The notes under the pieces were generated by a model that worked only from the letters and a program-made list of their open reading frames with translations, did not search any database and was not told the origin of the DNA. From positions 20,698,860 to 20,762,859 of the forward strand of contig JASFXZ010000005.1 in assembly GCA_032209605.1 (NCBI GenBank): a stretch of DNA of 64,000 bases, given 5' to 3'. A program made the translations under genes and the position numbers. Numbering within the stretch: position 1 is the stretch's first letter; the number at the start of each line of letters is the position of its first letter. This DNA is from Mactromeris polynyma. Its lineage: Eukaryota > Mollusca > Bivalvia > Venerida > Mactridae. Shown here one piece after another: positions 61,572-64,000 of this stretch.

Positions 61572-61666
61572 GTTACCAACCAGTACTCGCATCTCATGGA
61601 TTGTTCGGACACTTTGGAATCTTGCCCCTTTTAATAGTACTGTTATTTGTATATTATAATTTATAA
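61572..61666 (+). CDS. Alternative terminal exon 5a: hydrophobic tail, GPI-signal-like
   Basis: The acceptor is tttgcctcatag and the exon starts in phase 1, matching exon 4. It reads 30 residues after the junction Gly262 and stops at TAA (61664-61666). The total coding length from exons 1-4 plus this exon is 879 nt, exactly 293 codons, giving a 292-residue protein. The tail has a small-residue cluster (ASHG, 268-271), a short spacer (LFGHFG) and a hydrophobic end (ILPLLIVLLFVYYNL) that runs to the C terminus. This is the layout of a GPI-attachment signal, with S269 the best candidate site. A short C-terminal membrane anchor is the alternative reading. AATAAA signals lie 100-130 bp downstream (61767 and 61793), as expected for a last exon. 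Confidence 0.65.
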
Positions 61667-61766
61667 CTTGTCTGCAATTCTTGTAGAAAGAATGTTTGTA
61701 ATGAGGTATTTGATGGACAAAAAACAACCCTCTCTGACCTCTGATAAGCAGTTATCTTAGATACAG

Positions 61767-61798
61767 AATAAACAAATAGAAAACATAACATAAATAAA
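61767..61798 (+). terminator. Candidate polyadenylation signals for the short isoform
   Basis: AATAAA occurs at 61767-61772 and 61793-61798, 100-130 bp after the stop codon of terminal exon 5a. The motif is common in AT-rich DNA, so the support comes mainly from its position. Confidence 0.4.
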
Positions 61799-62541
61799 CC
61801 CGGAGAATTCAAGGTCTAAAAATGAAAGGTCTTGTGGGTTACTGAAATATTATTTCAGTTGCATATGTAAAATATTCTAGAATCTTTTCCCACACTTAAT
61901 AAGTGGCATTACTTGGAACCGGTCATTGATCCATGATGTGAGAAAGACTCCTGGTATTGTATTGGTACAATGCACGATTAGCCTTCTCACTGTCCTGATG
62001 GGGCAATCAAATATTGCATGATGAAAGCAGTTGGACTAACTTAGCATAACCCCATTTATTCTATCAATCTAACAGTTGTAATTGGTAGGGGAAACTGTGA
62101 CCCCATACTGACCTTACAGTATTCATATTGTCGCATAAATTTCCAGAACCACATAACTTGTTTTTCGTCTTTTTGAGAAAAGCAACTTTAAAGTTTACCC
62201 TCCTGTAGAGAATAGATACATATGGGGTCATAGAATTGCATTTTGTTTAAGTTATGTGCATTCCAGAACAATATAGGTAGTACAGATAAAATAAGCAAGA
62301 GTTTAAATGAATACTCAAAACCGCCAAAAATTGAGTTACGGGGTTCTGGAAATAAGGTGACGATGTGTAAGTTTAATTATGTATGTAATATTTCAAAATA
62401 CAGAAAGCATTGCCATATCTTCATTGTCATATTTTTATAGAACTATGATGTTTTTATGTTAATGAAAATAAGAATATCAAAAATATTTCAATAGAAAGAG
62501 ACAGATTGCCAGTAGGTTTTCACACAGAATTATATTTTCAG

Positions 62542-62745
62542 CCAAGGAAGACAGTGACTTTGTTGAGATATACTGTGGTGATGAAATGTTGAAACGTCTG
62601 GGTTATGTAATTCCTGGAGACACAGAGAGTAGAACAATCGACAATGGAGATAATGGACCCAAAGAACCGACTTTAAACCCTGTAGATACTGTGGGTAATT
62701 CTAACAACTCAAAGGCAGGAACTCCTAACGTCATGTCCGATCTAA
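62542..62745 (+). CDS. Exon 5b: stalk exon of the transmembrane isoform
   Basis: The acceptor is tatattttcag and the donor is CTAA/gtatga. Both sides are phase 1, so the exon can follow exon 4 directly and skip 5a. The 204 nt encode residues 262-330: an acidic start (AKEDSDFVEIYCGDEM) containing one cysteine, then a low-complexity hydrophilic stretch rich in Asn, Asp, Thr, Pro, Gly and Ser with an N-N-S sequon. This looks like an extracellular stalk just outside the membrane. The frame would meet a stop if the donor were not used. No known domain was recognised, although the DFVEIYCG segment is reminiscent of a CUB strand. Confidence 0.65.
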
Positions 62746-62802
62746 GTATGAACATATTTATTGTACACCCCTCTATGAAATAGTGGTGGTATGTTGTTTT
62801 GC

Positions 62803-62848
62803 TCACGTCTGTCTGTCCGTCTGTCCATCTGTCTGTCTGTCAATCTGT
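62803..62848 (+). repeat. (CTGT)n-type microsatellite
   Basis: Imperfect ctgt/ccgt/ccat tetranucleotide units lie within the intron just downstream of exon 5b. Confidence 0.7.
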
Positions 62849-63563
62849 CATAGGCGGTCAAACCCCACTAGATGTGATTGCCTATGGTCAGTATCCATCT
62901 TGCTTAAATGTCTGTTCGTCGGGATCACAGTTATCTTGAGACGGAAAATGATCAATATCTGGGGAATGCTTAGGCATACCACCATCAAACTTTTTAGGGC
63001 AGATGTCTGTTTTTAGTAGATGATTCCATTTTTAGGGGTTGCTAGATCAAAAGACGCTTGATCAGAATCACCCACTTTCCACCAACAAGCCATCATGCTG
63101 GGCAAATGTGCTTTACAAACATCTATTGTTTATTACCTTCATTACTGTTGAATATAAAGTCTTGTTATATTCTTGTTATAGATCAATAAAACTGCAAGAT
63201 ATGTATAACTATTGTATTAATATTGTCTGCAAAATCTTTAGGGAGACGAACAATAATATTTTCTGTCTAATTATGTGATGTTTTCATTGTTTCTTATTAG
63301 ACCTAAACTGCTACATAGAAGCCAGAGTCAATAAATTGATAATCCATGATTCCCTACTGCTCACTAACCTGATATTAGAAGTATTACACATCTGTTTGAT
63401 TTTCAATAATTTCCTCTGTGCAGGAAGCTATGTTTATGGAAACAAGCCAAATGTATGGGTACAGCCAGTCGGAATGAACCTTATAATTTTGTATGAGATT
63501 ATCTTTTGCTAAATCAAGATAAAACCTTCTGTGTATGTCTGGATGTTGTTTGTCTGTTTTCAG

Positions 63564-63645
63564 TGGAACTCTTCATTGGAATCGGTGTTTCTGTAGTTTT
63601 TGTGATCATTATTGGTATCACCGGAATCATCATACTTTGTGTCAG
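63564..63645 (+). CDS. Exon 6: transmembrane helix exon, gene continues beyond window
   Basis: The exon begins after tctgttttcag with a split Met codon completed by the preceding exon, and ends GTCAG/gtgagt in phase 2. The 82 nt encode about 27 residues. Roughly 22 of these (from FIGIGVSVVFV to GIIIL) are strongly hydrophobic beta-branched and Gly residues, followed by C-V-R, a typical stop-transfer edge. This predicts a type I single-pass protein with the SUEL and CUB-like domains outside the cell. The cytoplasmic tail must lie on exons to the right of the window, so the 3' end is missing here. Confidence 0.7.
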
Positions 63646-64000
63646 GTGAGTTGTGGATCAAACGAGTACAACTAACAGACTCCATATTCACAAACAATCT
63701 CAAGTATTTACATACACTCAAGTTTTTTTATGAGATTTCCCTTAAATACTCTTTACAAAGACAATTTTATGGAAAGGACCAGGTACGATAAGAGGTATTT
63801 TTGGTCCCAAACATTTGGAAAAAATAAAATCATTTTTTATTAATTTTTCTTCTTTGTTGTAATAAATGAATCATGGTTTAAACTTGCAGTAAATCTCAAA
63901 TGTTGACTTAAGCACTCAAATATTGGAGGTTGGTATGTGGCAAGGTTAATGCTGGAGAATATTGTGTGAATATGGATTTAAGATTCATGGCAACCCGGTG

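Larger units (their letters stand above)
61667..63563 (+). other. Introns and 3' UTR around the alternative exons
   Basis: This interval contains the 3' UTR of the short isoform, exon 5b (listed separately) and a TCTG-type microsatellite (about 62805-62845). I see no other coding exon in it. Confidence 0.4.

Overview
The window looks like non-microbial, intron-rich animal DNA. It is AT-rich, mostly non-coding, and full of minisatellites, short inverted-repeat elements, tRNA-derived SINEs and relics of DNA transposons. The repeat types, and a spliced gene for a SUEL-type (rhamnose/galactose-binding) lectin with a CUB-like domain, suggest a lophotrochozoan, most likely a mollusc such as a bivalve. 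That assignment is an inference. No bacterial operon, rRNA gene, CRISPR array or intact canonical tRNA gene was seen.

Layout. 0-25 kb is repeat-dominated: a 44-bp minisatellite of about 107 copies (2.46-7.17 kb), a 75-bp minisatellite (13.02-14.24 kb), a 15-bp array (20.35-20.55 kb), several copies of a TACAGT-ended MITE, a 1.1-kb long-inverted-repeat element (16.97-18.08 kb) and one SINE nested inside another (about 18.7 kb). At 25.61 kb a short exon encodes a signal peptide. About 32 kb of intron follows. It contains a nested foldback complex (33.60-37.56 kb) with a decayed PIF/Harbinger transposon and a young SINE inside it, a 30-bp minisatellite (39.14-40.05 kb), small hairpin elements and a pyrimidine-rich tandem tract (48.6-49.1 kb).

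The one clear protein-coding gene is on the + strand. Exons at 25609-25669, 57738-58091, 60442-60658 and 61010-61161 join with matching splice phases. They encode a signal peptide, a SUEL-like domain and a CUB-like domain. The transcript can then end in either of two ways. A terminal exon at 61572-61666 gives a complete 292-residue protein with a short hydrophobic tail resembling a GPI-attachment signal. Alternatively, exons 62542-62745 and 63564-63645 add a stalk and a classical transmembrane helix, and the gene runs off the right edge. This predicts one lectin ectodomain displayed with two different membrane anchors, probably as a cell-surface recognition protein.

Only these exons and the two Harbinger gene remnants are supported as coding. 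The other open frames are short, lack ATG or splice support, or run through tandem repeats.
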